Shown here piece by piece: positions 31,390-41,145 of a stretch of 45,667 bases of DNA. The DNA lies in contig CATZYB010000001.1 in assembly GCA_958426095.1 (NCBI GenBank), positions 1 through 45,667 on the forward strand. The letters are read 5' to 3'. The notes under the pieces are model-generated. The model searched no databases. It worked only from the letters and a program-made list of their open reading frames with translations, and was not told where the DNA came from. Source of the stretch: an uncultured Lachnospiraceae bacterium (lineage in GTDB: Bacteria > Bacillota > Clostridia > Lachnospirales > Lachnospiraceae). The stretch's first letter is position 1. Each line of letters opens with the position of its first letter. The position numbers and the translations under genes were made by a program.

Positions 31390-33953
31390 GAGTGAGAATA
31401 AAACACTGGATATCTGAAAATATCTGGTACATTTTAGCATTTGTCCTGCCCTTTGTAGTCGCTGCGGTGGCTTTTATCTGTCAGGGAATGTGGCCTTTTG
31501 GCGACAGGGGCATTTCAATCATTGATTCTTATCATCAATATGTACCTTTTTTTTCAGAGCTTCAATATAAATGGCGGCATTTTGACAGTTTATTTTATAG
31601 TTGGAACGGTGGCCTGGGGATGAATTTCTGGGCCGTGATTGCTTATTATCTGGCGAGTCCGTTAAATCTTTTACTGCTGGTATTCCCGAAAAGCATGGTC
31701 ATGGAATGTTTTTCGCTGATTTATTTTATTAAGATCGGTTTAACCGGTTTGAGTTTTGCTTATTTTATACGGAAGCGGTTTGATCATTATGGTTTTGCGA
31801 TCACCGTGTTTGGGTGCTGCTATGCGCTCAGCAGTTTTGTGATCGGTTATGCCTGGAATATTATGTGGCTGGACTGTATCGTATGGTTTCCGATGGTCAT
31901 GCTTGGTATCCATCGTCTGATACAGGAAGGACGGGGATGGCTTTATGGAGCTTCTCTGGCGCTGTGCATTTTTACTAATTATTATATAGCTATTATGATT
32001 TGTATTTTTTCCTGCATGTATCTTCTTGCGGAAGTCATTTGTGAGCGGAGTGCGGGAGTGATGACAAAAATCCGGAGAATTGCTGGATTTGCAGGATATT
32101 CGCTGATGGCCGGAGCCTTTGGCGCTGTTATGCTCATACCGACGGTCTATGCGCTGATGTCCAGCCAGTCCGCATCAAGCAGTTTTCCGACGAAGGTGAA
32201 ATTCTATCATAATGTATTTGAACTGTTATGTCAGCAGTTTGCATTTATAGAGCCTACTTGTCTGGACGGGAATTTTAACCTTTACTGCGGGGCGGCAATG
32301 ATGCTGCTTGTTCCGTTGTATCTTTTTAATCGAAAAATCAATCTGAGGGAAAAGGTCGTGAACCTGGTTCTCGCCGCTTTTTTGCTGGTCAGTCTGAATA
32401 CAAATTATCTGGCCTATGTTTGGCATGGGTTCCATTTCCCGAATGGACTCCCGGGAAGGTTTTCGTTTATTTATATTTTCGTGCTTTTAGTCATGGGCTA
32501 TGAAGGCTACAGACATCGGAAAGACTGTCCAAAATGGGCGGCAGCCGTCGCCGCATTTGGCTGGCTGATATTTCTCGGCTATAGCTGGCGGAGCGGCAAG
32601 GCAGAGCTGGAGACATATACATGGGCGATAAATATCGGTTTGCTCCTGGCATATGGCGTATGGCTTGCGTACCTGTGCGGTCCTGCAAAAAAAAGAAAGA
32701 TACTGGAGATCGGATTGCTGGCCGTAATGTTGATCGAGGCCTGCGGTTATGGCGCTTTCGGTCTCTGCATGAATGGAACAGTCAATCGAAAAGATTATTA
32801 CAGTGATCAGAATGCGGTCAGCGCACTGAAAAAAGAAGTGGATGAAAGAGCAGACGACGATTTTTACCGGATGGAACTGGAAGAACGCCGGGGCCGGGAC
32901 GATGTGACATGGCATCATCTGCCGGGGATGTCCCTTTTCTCTTCGACAGCGAATGCAGGGGTAGACCATTTGGCAAAACGTCTGGGATTTTATGCGGTGA
33001 CAAATAAGTACAGTTATCAGGGGGCAACGCCGGAAACGGATGCTTTTCTTAATATAAAATATTTGATCAGTAAATATAAAAAGGACCATATCCGGACTTT
33101 TGAGTGGATGGAGGAGACGGAAGAGAGAAATCTTTACCAGAACCATTACGCTCTGGGACTTGGGTTTATGGTGTCCGGAAATATTTACCAATGGGATTAT
33201 GAAAAGACGAATCCGTTTGAGGTGATCGATCAACTCATACTGTCTGCGACGGATATGGAGATACGGCCCTACAATTATTTTGGAATTCCTGAACCAACGG
33301 CTGAGGGCTGTGAGCTGACGACGGACAGTTGGGCCGACTGGTCTTATACAGCAACATCCGGTGAGGAGGGAAAGGTAACTTATACCTACACGCCGGAAAA
33401 AAATCAGGATCTCTATATCTATTTTAAAGCGGCCCATTGTACAAAGGTAGAAGTTATTCATAATGGGGAAACGAAGAGCTATTCGGATGAAGACGGTCAC
33501 ATTTTCCAGGTAGGAACGGTGGCGGCCGGAGAGACAGTGACTTTGATCTTCCATTTGGATGATGCCTATGATGACGGAAATATTAAGCTCATTGCCGCCG
33601 AGCATTCCATGGATGCTTTTTACCAGGTGTTTGATCTGCTGAAACGGCAGCGGTGGATGGTGGATGAAGTTTCGTCCACCAGGTTGTCGGGAACGATCAC
33701 TGCAGAGAATGATGGGGTCATGTTCACTTCCATTCCATATGATGAGGGATGGTCCGTCAAAGTGGACGGTGAAGATACCGAGCTGGAAAAAATTGCCGAC
33801 GCATTTATTGGTATTTCGTTGTCAAAAGGGGAACATAAGATAGAGATGAGCTATTGTCCTAAGGGATTTCGCATCGGATTGACGCTGACATGTATTTCAG
33901 GCATCCTGTTTATCGGAATGTATCTCTTGGAAAAAAAGCTCAAAAAACATTAA
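31386..33953 (+). CDS. yfhO: YfhO family membrane protein
   Basis: An 855-residue protein with about a dozen hydrophobic segments in the first 480 residues (including F-V-L-P-F-V-V-A-A-V-A-F) and one at the very end, and a long soluble part between (about 485-825) with beta-rich sequence. The pattern S-I-I-D-S-Y-H-Q-Y-V-P-F and Y-S-W-N-G-G-L-G-M-N-F is typical of YfhO, a GT-C-like membrane protein tied in Bacillus and Listeria to glycosylation of lipoteichoic acid. It is translated by overlap with the upstream kinase-like gene. Confidence 0.85.
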   Translation: MRVRIKHWISENIWYILAFVLPFVVAAVAFICQGMWPFGDRGISIIDSYHQYVPFFSELQYKWRHFDSLFYSWNGGLGMNFWAVIAYYLASPLNLLLLVFPKSMVMECFSLIYFIKIGLTGLSFAYFIRKRFDHYGFAITVFGCCYALSSFVIGYAWNIMWLDCIVWFPMVMLGIHRLIQEGRGWLYGASLALCIFTNYYIAIMICIFSCMYLLAEVICERSAGVMTKIRRIAGFAGYSLMAGAFGAVMLIPTVYALMSSQSASSSFPTKVKFYHNVFELLCQQFAFIEPTCLDGNFNLYCGAAMMLLVPLYLFNRKINLREKVVNLVLAAFLLVSLNTNYLAYVWHGFHFPNGLPGRFSFIYIFVLLVMGYEGYRHRKDCPKWAAAVAAFGWLIFLGYSWRSGKAELETYTWAINIGLLLAYGVWLAYLCGPAKKRKILEIGLLAVMLIEACGYGAFGLCMNGTVNRKDYYSDQNAVSALKKEVDERADDDFYRMELEERRGRDDVTWHHLPGMSLFSSTANAGVDHLAKRLGFYAVTNKYSYQGATPETDAFLNIKYLISKYKKDHIRTFEWMEETEERNLYQNHYALGLGFMVSGNIYQWDYEKTNPFEVIDQLILSATDMEIRPYNYFGIPEPTAEGCELTTDSWADWSYTATSGEEGKVTYTYTPEKNQDLYIYFKAAHCTKVEVIHNGETKSYSDEDGHIFQVGTVAAGETVTLIFHLDDAYDDGNIKLIAAEHSMDAFYQVFDLLKRQRWMVDEVSSTRLSGTITAENDGVMFTSIPYDEGWSVKVDGEDTELEKIADAFIGISLSKGEHKIEMSYCPKGFRIGLTLTCISGILFIGMYLLEKKLKKH

Positions 33954-34001
33954 TTTTCTTGTAAAAAATGGATGGAATTTTTACGAAATTATAAAATTCA
34001 A

Positions 34002-34029
34002 TTTACAAATTCGTGGAGTATGCTATAAT
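34002..34029 (+). promoter_or_regulatory. Promoter of murA
   Basis: TTTACA (34002-34007), 16 bases, TATAAT (34024-34029). It lies inside the longer open frame of murA, supporting the start at 34067. Confidence 0.7.
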
Positions 34030-34066
34030 GATTAGGACTATAGCAGAAAGTTTGTTGAGGTGTACC

Positions 34067-35359
34067 ATGGAACAATATGTTATAAAAGGCGGAAATCCAT
34101 TGGTCGGTGAAGTTACAATTGGCGGAGCGAAGAATGCCGCTCTGGGGATTCTTGCGGCGGCCATCATGAGTGACGAAGATGTGCTTATTGATAATTTGCC
34201 GGATGTGAGCGATATTAATGTATTATTGCAGGCAATCGCATCCATTGGCGCAGATGTGGTCAGGATTAATAGAAACGCTGTAAAAATAAACGGTAAAAAT
34301 ATTCACAGTTATTGTATCGATGACGGATTTATACGTAAGATCAGAGCTTCTTACTATTTACTGGGAGCCCTTCTCGGAAAATATAAAGAGGCGGAAGTCG
34401 CACTGCCGGGCGGATGTAATATCGGAAGCCGTCCGATCGACCAGCATATCAAAGGATTTCGGGCACTTGGTGCCAAAGTGGAGATTAATAACAGTATGAT
34501 CGTCGCAAAGGCAGAGCATTTGAAGGCGCGGCATATCTATCTGGATGTGGTCAGTGTCGGTGCAACGATCAATATTATGATGGCGGCCGCTATGGCTGAA
34601 GGACGTACGATCCTTGAGAATGCGGCAAAGGAACCACATATTGTTGATGTGGCAAACTTCCTGAACTCCATGGGTGCGGATATTAAAGGCGCAGGAACTG
34701 ACGTTATCCGTATACAGGGCGTTCACAGGCTTCATGGAACGGAATATACCATTATTCCGGATCAGATTGAAGCAGGAACCTTTATGTGTGCCGCAGTGGC
34801 TACGCAGGGTGATGTGACTGTAAAACATGTGATTCCGAAACATCTGGAGTCCATATCGGCCAAATTGCTTGAAATGGGAGCTGAGATTGAGGAATTGGAT
34901 GATGCGGTGAGGGTTGTTGCCTCAAAACGTCTTCAGCCAACCAATATAAAAACCTTACCGTACCCGGGATTCCCTACGGATATGCAGCCTCAGGCAGCGA
35001 TCGCTCTGGCTCTGGCCGATGGTACAAGTGTCATTACCGAGAGCATTTTTGAAAATCGTTTCCGCTATGTGGATGAGCTGGCACGGATGGGAGCGCGTAT
35101 TAAAGTCGAAGGAAATGCGGCGATCATTATTGGGGTTCCGAGTTATAAAGGCGCCCATATGAGCGCGCCGGATTTACGGGCCGGAGCAGCCTTAGTGCTG
35201 GCAGCGCTGGCGGCAGACGGCATCTCGACAGTGGATTCCATCGGATATATTCAGCGTGGATACGAAGACTTTGAAGGGAAACTTCGCAGTCTTGGCGCTT
35301 GCATTGAGAAGGTTGATAATGAAAAAGATCTTCAGAAATTTAAATTAAAAGTCGGCTGA
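34067..35359 (+). CDS. murA: UDP-N-acetylglucosamine 1-carboxyvinyltransferase
   Basis: A 430-residue enzyme for the first step of peptidoglycan synthesis, moving enolpyruvate to UDP-GlcNAc. G-G-A-K-N-A-A-L (with the Lys-Asn pair) and L-P-G-G-C-N-I-G-S-R-P-I-D, with the catalytic Cys, are visible, so the product should be fosfomycin sensitive. The start at 34067 has GAGGTG upstream; an ATG-type start further up would place the promoter inside the gene. Confidence 0.93.
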   Translation: MEQYVIKGGNPLVGEVTIGGAKNAALGILAAAIMSDEDVLIDNLPDVSDINVLLQAIASIGADVVRINRNAVKINGKNIHSYCIDDGFIRKIRASYYLLGALLGKYKEAEVALPGGCNIGSRPIDQHIKGFRALGAKVEINNSMIVAKAEHLKARHIYLDVVSVGATINIMMAAAMAEGRTILENAAKEPHIVDVANFLNSMGADIKGAGTDVIRIQGVHRLHGTEYTIIPDQIEAGTFMCAAVATQGDVTVKHVIPKHLESISAKLLEMGAEIEELDDAVRVVASKRLQPTNIKTLPYPGFPTDMQPQAAIALALADGTSVITESIFENRFRYVDELARMGARIKVEGNAAIIIGVPSYKGAHMSAPDLRAGAALVLAALAADGISTVDSIGYIQRGYEDFEGKLRSLGACIEKVDNEKDLQKFKLKVG

Positions 35360-35405
35360 TATGCCGTGAATTCCGGAAAGGATACAACTAAACATGGAAT
35401 AATCT

Positions 35406-35552
35406 CTCTTATTCAGAACAATGGAGCCTAAGGAGCGATGATATTGTGGCAACCCCGATGAACGGAAGGTGCCTGCCGGAGCGAGTAAACTCGAACAATA
35501 AGAGGATTTGATATAAAGAATCAAGTCCGCTTTTTGCGGACTTTTCTTTTTG
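35406..35552 (+). promoter_or_regulatory. SAM-I (S-box) riboswitch upstream of metK
   Basis: The aptamer (35406-35504) has P1 (CTCTTATT / AATAAGAG), P2 (ACAAT / ATTGT) with the conserved G-G-A-G and G-A-T-G-A parts, GTGGCAACC, P3 (CCGATGAACGG), the conserved AAGGTGC, and P4 (CGAG-taaa-CTCG). A terminator hairpin follows at 35523. This is the normal OFF arrangement: SAM binding frees the terminator and stops metK. Confidence 0.92.
35523..35552 (+). terminator. S-box expression-platform terminator
   Basis: Stem AAGTCCGC / GCGGACTT around TTTTT, followed by TTCTTTTT; it lies 18 bases after the aptamer and 42 before metK. Confidence 0.88.
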
Positions 35553-35593
35553 ATATATTATTATTTTTGATTTAAAGAAAGGGGTATAAAAAC

Positions 35594-36781
35594 ATGGAAA
35601 AACTTTTATTTACTTCAGAATCTGTTACCGAAGGGCATCCGGATAAAATCTGTGACGCCGTTTCCGACGCTATTTTAGACGCGATGATCGCTCAGGACCC
35701 GATGAGCCGTGTGGCCTGTGAGACATGTGCAACGACAGGTCTGGTCATGGTCATGGGAGAAATCACTTCCAAGGCCAATGTGGATATTGCTCAGGTCGTA
35801 CGTGATACAGTCAACGAAATTGGTTATAACCGGGGCAAATATGGTTTTGATGCAGAAACCTGTGCAGTCATGGTAACATTGGATAAACAGTCTCCGGATA
35901 TCGCCATGGGTGTGGATAAGGCCCTTGAAGCCAGAGAAAATGCCATGTCTGATGATGAGATCGAAGCGATTGGCGCCGGAGACCAGGGTATGATGTTTGG
36001 TTATGCAACCAATGAGACCGAAGAGTTCATGCCATATCCAATCGCATTGGCTCACAAACTGGCCAGACGGCTGACAGAGGTGCGGAAAGACGGAACACTG
36101 CCTTATCTGCGTCCGGATGGAAAAACTCAGGTGACTGTAGAATATGATGAAAATGGGAAACCGTCCCGTCTGGATACCATCGTGCTTTCAACTCAGCATG
36201 ACCCGGATGTGACTCAGGAACAGATCCATGAAGATATCCGTAAATATGTATTCGATGCGGTGCTTCCTTCAGATATGGTGGATGAAAATACACGGTTTTT
36301 CATTAATCCGACAGGACGTTTTGTTATCGGCGGACCTCACGGCGACAGCGGACTGACAGGACGTAAGATCATTGTAGATACCTATGGCGGTTATGCACGT
36401 CACGGCGGCGGCGCATTCTCCGGTAAAGACTGTACGAAAGTAGACCGTTCTGCGGCTTATGCAGCCCGTTATGTGGCAAAAAATATTGTGGCGGCCGGAC
36501 TGGCAGAAAAATGCGAAATCCAGCTTTCCTATGCCATCGGCGTAGCCCAGCCGACATCCATTATGGTGGATACCTACGGAACGGGTAAGCTCTCTGAGAC
36601 AAAGCTCGTGGATGTTATCCGTGAGAATTTTGACCTGCGCCCAGCCGGTATTATTAAAATGCTTGATCTGCGTCGTCCGATTTATAAGCAGACAGCGGCT
36701 TATGGACATTTCGGACGGAATGATCTGGACCTGCCGTGGGAAAAAACAGATAAAGTAGATATTCTGAAAAAATATTTATAA
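35594..36781 (+). CDS. metK: S-adenosylmethionine synthetase
   Basis: A 395-residue enzyme making SAM from methionine and ATP. The N-terminal F-T-S-E-S-V-T-E-G-H-P-D-K signature, G-A-G-D-Q-G-M-M-F-G-Y, and G-G-G-A-F-S-G-K-D are visible. AAGGGG lies before the ATG. Together with mtnN it covers formation and by-product removal of SAM in this window; its expression is under the S-box. Confidence 0.96.
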   Translation: MEKLLFTSESVTEGHPDKICDAVSDAILDAMIAQDPMSRVACETCATTGLVMVMGEITSKANVDIAQVVRDTVNEIGYNRGKYGFDAETCAVMVTLDKQSPDIAMGVDKALEARENAMSDDEIEAIGAGDQGMMFGYATNETEEFMPYPIALAHKLARRLTEVRKDGTLPYLRPDGKTQVTVEYDENGKPSRLDTIVLSTQHDPDVTQEQIHEDIRKYVFDAVLPSDMVDENTRFFINPTGRFVIGGPHGDSGLTGRKIIVDTYGGYARHGGGAFSGKDCTKVDRSAAYAARYVAKNIVAAGLAEKCEIQLSYAIGVAQPTSIMVDTYGTGKLSETKLVDVIRENFDLRPAGIIKMLDLRRPIYKQTAAYGHFGRNDLDLPWEKTDKVDILKKYL

Positions 36782-36809
36782 TTAAAAACAGATAAAAAGG
36801 GGGTTTTCT

Positions 36810-38288
36810 ATGCGGTTAGCCACTCGAATGAAAATTACATATGGCCTGGTTTTTATTATTCCAATAATATTGATGGTAATTGCCTTTTGGGGGATGGGAA
36901 AGGTGGAACTGCGGGCATTGAGACAAAAGTACGACATGGAAGATGTCGGTATGGAAGTCCTTGTCGATCCTTTTGAAGTCCTTGGCAATATGTCCTCCAG
37001 CGTTGTGGAGGAACTTCAGACGGCTGCAGAACAGAATCCGGAACAGCTCTACGATATGGCATATCTGGACAGGATGGATGAACGGCTTGCCGAACATGCT
37101 TCTTTTTTAGTGATGCAGAGGGATGGTATGACTTATTATTCCGGACAGGATGAAGAAGTGACAAATATTGTAGAGAATATGGGAATCCAGGAGGCTGACG
37201 GCGGCTATATTGTGGGAGAAAACCCTTACTATTTAAAGCAGTTTACTTTTTATTTTAACGATGGAAGCAAAGGGACGATTCAGATTTTCACATCGGTACT
37301 CTCCGTTGTGAAACAGGTGGAGAAAACCATCCTGAAAAATTGTATTTGTGCTGTAGTGATTCTTTTGCTTGTCGGCGCCCTGGCGTTTTTGTGGCTGTAT
37401 CAGAGTATTGTTCAGCCTCTGGAAAAGCTGAAACGGGCGGCGGTGAACATTAAGGAAGGCAATCTGGATTTCAACGTCATTACAGATACGGAGGATGAAA
37501 TCGGAGAAGTGTGTACGGCCTTTGAGGAGATGCGTATCAAGCTGAAAGATCAGATTGAGCTGAGTATGCAGTATGAAAAGGATAATAAAGAATTGATCAG
37601 TAATATTTCCCATGACCTGAAAACACCGATTACGGCCATTAAAGGTTATGTCGAAGGCATTCGGGATGGTGTGGCCGATACACCGGAAAAAATGGACAAA
37701 TACATCCGGACGATTTATAATAAAGCCACAGACATGGATAAATTGATCGACGAACTTTTCCTTTTTTCCAAACTGGACAGTAATTCATTGAATTATTCCT
37801 TTGCAAAATTGAATTTAAAAGATTACTTTGAAGACTGCGTGGATGAAATTTCTCTGGATTTAGAATCCCGGGGAATTACGTTGGCCTATTATAATCATGT
37901 GCCGGAAGATACGATCATTATTGCAGACCCGGAACAACTGAAAAGGGTTATTAATAATATTGTCGGAAATTCAGTCAAATATATGGCTGCAGACCGGCCG
38001 GGACATATCGGCATTTTCATAAAGGACGAACCGGAATTTGTCCAGATAGAGATTCAGGATAATGGCAAAGGAATTGCGAAAAAAGAATTGCCTCATATTT
38101 TTGAACGGTGCTACCGGACGGACGCCTCCAGAAACTCTTCAAAAGGAGGCAGCGGCCTTGGCTTATCTATCGCAAAGAAAATCATTGAAGAGCATGGCGG
38201 AAAAATCTGGGCGAACAGTGTGGAAGATGAAGGGACAACGATGAGCTTCGTTTTGAGAAAGTACAAGGAGAGTGTAACCTATGAGTAA
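36810..38288 (+). CDS. Membrane sensor histidine kinase
   Basis: A 492-residue kinase: membrane segment 1 at about 9-32, extracellular sensor part (33-170) of unknown ligand, membrane segment 2 at about 176-196, HAMP (about 197-250), phosphoacceptor N-I-S-H-D-L-K-T-P-I-T (His near 268), then N-N-I-V-G-N-S-V-K, D-N-G-K-G-I and G-G-S-G-L-G-L-S-I. AAGGGGG lies upstream. It overlaps the response regulator gene by eight bases; the kinase comes first, the reverse of the most common order. Confidence 0.9.
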   Translation: MRLATRMKITYGLVFIIPIILMVIAFWGMGKVELRALRQKYDMEDVGMEVLVDPFEVLGNMSSSVVEELQTAAEQNPEQLYDMAYLDRMDERLAEHASFLVMQRDGMTYYSGQDEEVTNIVENMGIQEADGGYIVGENPYYLKQFTFYFNDGSKGTIQIFTSVLSVVKQVEKTILKNCICAVVILLLVGALAFLWLYQSIVQPLEKLKRAAVNIKEGNLDFNVITDTEDEIGEVCTAFEEMRIKLKDQIELSMQYEKDNKELISNISHDLKTPITAIKGYVEGIRDGVADTPEKMDKYIRTIYNKATDMDKLIDELFLFSKLDSNSLNYSFAKLNLKDYFEDCVDEISLDLESRGITLAYYNHVPEDTIIIADPEQLKRVINNIVGNSVKYMAADRPGHIGIFIKDEPEFVQIEIQDNGKGIAKKELPHIFERCYRTDASRNSSKGGSGLGLSIAKKIIEEHGGKIWANSVEDEGTTMSFVLRKYKESVTYE

Positions 38289-38970
38289 AATACTGATTAT
38301 TGAGGACGAAGTGAGCATTGCCGAACTGGAAAAAGATTACCTTGAACTGAGCGGCTTCGAAGTAGATATGGAACACAGCGGAGATACGGGACTGGATAAG
38401 GCCCTGAAAAATGATTTTGACCTGATCATCCTGGATTTGATGCTGCCGGGGATCGATGGCTTTGAAATCTGCCGGAGGATCCGGGAACAGAAAAATATTC
38501 CGGTGCTGATGGTTTCGGCCAAAAAAGAAGATATTGATAAAATCCGGGGACTTGGAATGGGTGCGGATGATTATATCACAAAACCTTTCAGTCCGAGCGA
38601 GCTGGTAGCCCGTGTAAAAGCTCATCTGGCCAGATACGAGCGGCTGATCGGCAGCGCGGTAAAATCCAACGAAGTCATCGAGATCCGGGGCTTGAAAATT
38701 GACAAGACAGCCCGTCGGGTTTATGTGAATGGTGAAGAAAAAGCGTTTACGACAAAAGAGTTCGATCTGCTCACATTTCTTGCGGAAAATCCAAATCATG
38801 TGTTTAAGAAAGAAGAATTGTTCAATAAGATTTGGGATATGGAATCTCTGGGGGATATTGCCACAGTAACCGTACATATTAAAAAAATCCGGGAAAAAAT
38901 TGAATTTAATACATCCAAACCTCAGTATATTGAAACCATTTGGGGTGTGGGATATCGGTTTAAAGTATGA
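38281..38970 (+). CDS. OmpR/PhoB-type response regulator
   Basis: A 229-residue regulator. Receiver domain (1-115) with acidic E-D-E at 8-10, phosphoacceptor Asp51 (L-I-I-L-D-L-M-L-P-G) and Lys near 101 (I-T-K-P-F-S); winged helix DNA-binding domain (about 130-229) ending G-V-G-Y-R-F. It pairs with the overlapping kinase and overlaps the next gene by ATGA. Confidence 0.93.
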   Translation: MSKILIIEDEVSIAELEKDYLELSGFEVDMEHSGDTGLDKALKNDFDLIILDLMLPGIDGFEICRRIREQKNIPVLMVSAKKEDIDKIRGLGMGADDYITKPFSPSELVARVKAHLARYERLIGSAVKSNEVIEIRGLKIDKTARRVYVNGEEKAFTTKEFDLLTFLAENPNHVFKKEELFNKIWDMESLGDIATVTVHIKKIREKIEFNTSKPQYIETIWGVGYRFKV

Positions 38971-39680
38971 TAGATGTAAAGATTTTATATGAAGATGAAG
39001 AGATCATTGTTTGCGTGAAGCCGACGGGAATGGCGTCCCAGCCGGAGCGTTCATCATCGATGGACCTGGCGAGCTGGCTGAAAAATCATCTGGCAGCGGA
39101 GAGATCAAACGGCGTACCTTACATTGGCGTTGTCCATCGCCTGGACCGGCCGGTAGGCGGCGTGATGGTCTATGCAAAAAATCCGAAAGCGGCCGGCGAA
39201 CTGAGCCGTCAGTTTTCCGGCCGACGGACAGAGAAAAATTATCTGGCTTTGTTGACGGGAAGACTTCCGGAAAGGTCTGGAACACTAACAGACCTTTTGC
39301 AGAAGGACGGAAGGACAAATACCTCTTCGGTGGTGGAAAAAGGCGGGAAAGAAGCAAGTCTTACCTATCGGGAACTGGAAGAAAAGCGGGGACTTTCTCT
39401 GGTTGAAATTAAGCTTCAGACAGGCCGTCATCATCAGATACGGGTCCAGACAGCCCATGCCGGAGCCGGAATTTATGGAGATATGAAATATAATTCAGAA
39501 TGTACAAAAAACTGGAATGAAAAGGAAGGCATAGGGTCCGGAAATCCGGAATTATGTCTTTTTTCCTGTCGGTTGACCTTTAACCATCCGGTCAGTCGTC
39601 AAAGAATGTGTTTCAAAGTTCTTCCGGAACAGAAGATGATGACTATTGACGAATGGCCGAGTTTATCTTACTATAAATAA
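38967..39680 (+). CDS. RluA-type pseudouridine synthase
   Basis: A 237-residue RNA modification enzyme. The catalytic motif H-R-L-D-R-P-V-G-G is visible near residue 54 (Asp is the nucleophile), with G-R-H-H-Q-I-R-V-Q in the C-terminal half. The length fits the shorter group without an S4 domain, so it may act on tRNA or 23S rRNA. Coupled by overlap to the response regulator gene. Confidence 0.9.
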   Translation: MIDVKILYEDEEIIVCVKPTGMASQPERSSSMDLASWLKNHLAAERSNGVPYIGVVHRLDRPVGGVMVYAKNPKAAGELSRQFSGRRTEKNYLALLTGRLPERSGTLTDLLQKDGRTNTSSVVEKGGKEASLTYRELEEKRGLSLVEIKLQTGRHHQIRVQTAHAGAGIYGDMKYNSECTKNWNEKEGIGSGNPELCLFSCRLTFNHPVSRQRMCFKVLPEQKMMTIDEWPSLSYYK

Positions 39681-39703
39681 AGAAAATAAAAGGAGATTTA
39701 ATG

Positions 39704-41137
39704 ATGGCGAAGGAAAAGAAATTAGTTGAGGCAATTACTTCGATGGAAGAAGATTTTGCACAATGGTATACAGACGTAGTGAAAAAAGCTGAGCTGGTAG
39801 ATTATGCCAGCGTCAAAGGCTGCATGGTGATCAAACCGGCCGGGTATGCAATCTGGGAGAATATCCAGAAAGAACTGGATGCCCGCTTCAAAGCGACCGG
39901 TGTGGAAAATGTATATATGCCTCTGTTTATCCCGGAAAGCCTGTTGGAAAAAGAGAAAGACCATGTCGAGGGATTTGCACCGGAAGTAGCATGGGTAACC
40001 CACGGGGGCCTGGAACCGCTTCAGGAACGGTTATGTGTCCGTCCGACATCCGAGACACTGTTCTGTGATTTTTATGCCAGAGATATCCAGTCTCACAGAG
40101 ACTTGCCGAAGTTATATAACCAGTGGTGTTCCGTTGTAAGATGGGAAAAAACAACCCGCCCTTTCCTGCGCTCCAGAGAATTTTTATGGCAGGAAGGTCA
40201 CACGGCCCATGCAACAGCCGAAGAGGCCGAAGAGAGAACCATTCAGATGCTGAACCTCTATGCAGATTTTTGTGAAGAAGTGCTGGCCATGCCGGTTATC
40301 CGGGGGCGTAAAACCGATAAAGAAAAATTTGCAGGTGCAGAGGCAACTTACACGATCGAGGCGCTGATGCATGACGGCAAAGCGCTTCAGTCCGGTACAA
40401 GCCATAACTTTGGCGACGGCTTTGCAAAAGCTTTTGGTATCCAATACGCCAATAAAGATAATAAGCTGGAATATGTACATCAGACATCCTGGGGTATGAC
40501 GACCCGTCTGATCGGCGCTATTATCATGGTTCATGGCGATGATTCCGGTCTGGTACTTCCTCCAAAAATCGCACCGACCCAGGTCATGGTTATTCCGATC
40601 CAGCAGAAGAAGGCAGGCGTTCTTGATAAAGCCTATGAGATAAAAGATATGCTGAAGGATTTCCGGACAAAAGTGGACGATTCGGATAAGAGTCCGGGAT
40701 GGAAGTTCTCTGAGGCAGAAATGAGGGGAATTCCGGTGCGTATCGAAATCGGACCGAAGGATATCGAATCAGGACAGGCGGTTATTGTACGCCGTGATAA
40801 CCGCGAGAAACAGGTCGTTTCTATGGCCGAACTGGCAGAAAAGGTGGCAGAAACTCTGGACAAAATGCAGCAAGATATGCTGGAGAGAGCCAGAGCGCAC
40901 AGAGATGCACACACCTATGAAGTGACCGATTTTGAAACCTTCAAGGATACGATCGAGAATAAACCAGGCTTTGTCAAAGCTATGTGGTGCGGAGACGAAG
41001 AATGTGAAAATATGATTAAAGAAGTGACCGGAGCAACATCCCGCTGCATGCCGTTTGCACAGGAACATTTGGCGGATACATGTATCTGCTGCGGAAAGCC
41101 TGCAAAAGCAATGGTATATTGGGGAAAAGCATATTAA
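39704..41137 (+). CDS. proS: Prolyl-tRNA synthetase, archaeal/eukaryotic type
   Basis: A 477-residue class II synthetase; AAAGGAG lies eight bases before the ATG at 39704 (an ATG three bases earlier is possible). The short length, lack of an inserted editing domain, and zinc-type C-terminus with C-G-D-E-E-C and C-I-C-C-G (zinc-binding Cys) are the signs of the archaeal/eukaryotic ProRS found in many clostridia. Class II motifs R-P-T-S-E-T, W-E-K-T-T-R-P-F-L-R-S-R-E-F-L-W-Q-E-G-H and the G-L-V-L-P-P-K-I-A-P region are clear. Confidence 0.93.
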   Translation: MAKEKKLVEAITSMEEDFAQWYTDVVKKAELVDYASVKGCMVIKPAGYAIWENIQKELDARFKATGVENVYMPLFIPESLLEKEKDHVEGFAPEVAWVTHGGLEPLQERLCVRPTSETLFCDFYARDIQSHRDLPKLYNQWCSVVRWEKTTRPFLRSREFLWQEGHTAHATAEEAEERTIQMLNLYADFCEEVLAMPVIRGRKTDKEKFAGAEATYTIEALMHDGKALQSGTSHNFGDGFAKAFGIQYANKDNKLEYVHQTSWGMTTRLIGAIIMVHGDDSGLVLPPKIAPTQVMVIPIQQKKAGVLDKAYEIKDMLKDFRTKVDDSDKSPGWKFSEAEMRGIPVRIEIGPKDIESGQAVIVRRDNREKQVVSMAELAEKVAETLDKMQQDMLERARAHRDAHTYEVTDFETFKDTIENKPGFVKAMWCGDEECENMIKEVTGATSRCMPFAQEHLADTCICCGKPAKAMVYWGKAY

Positions 41138-41145
41138 AGAACAGG

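Noticed and set aside
33961..33984. GTAAAAA / TTTTTAC hairpin after yfhO
   Set aside because: Weak A/T-only stem without T run; may be chance in AT-rich DNA.
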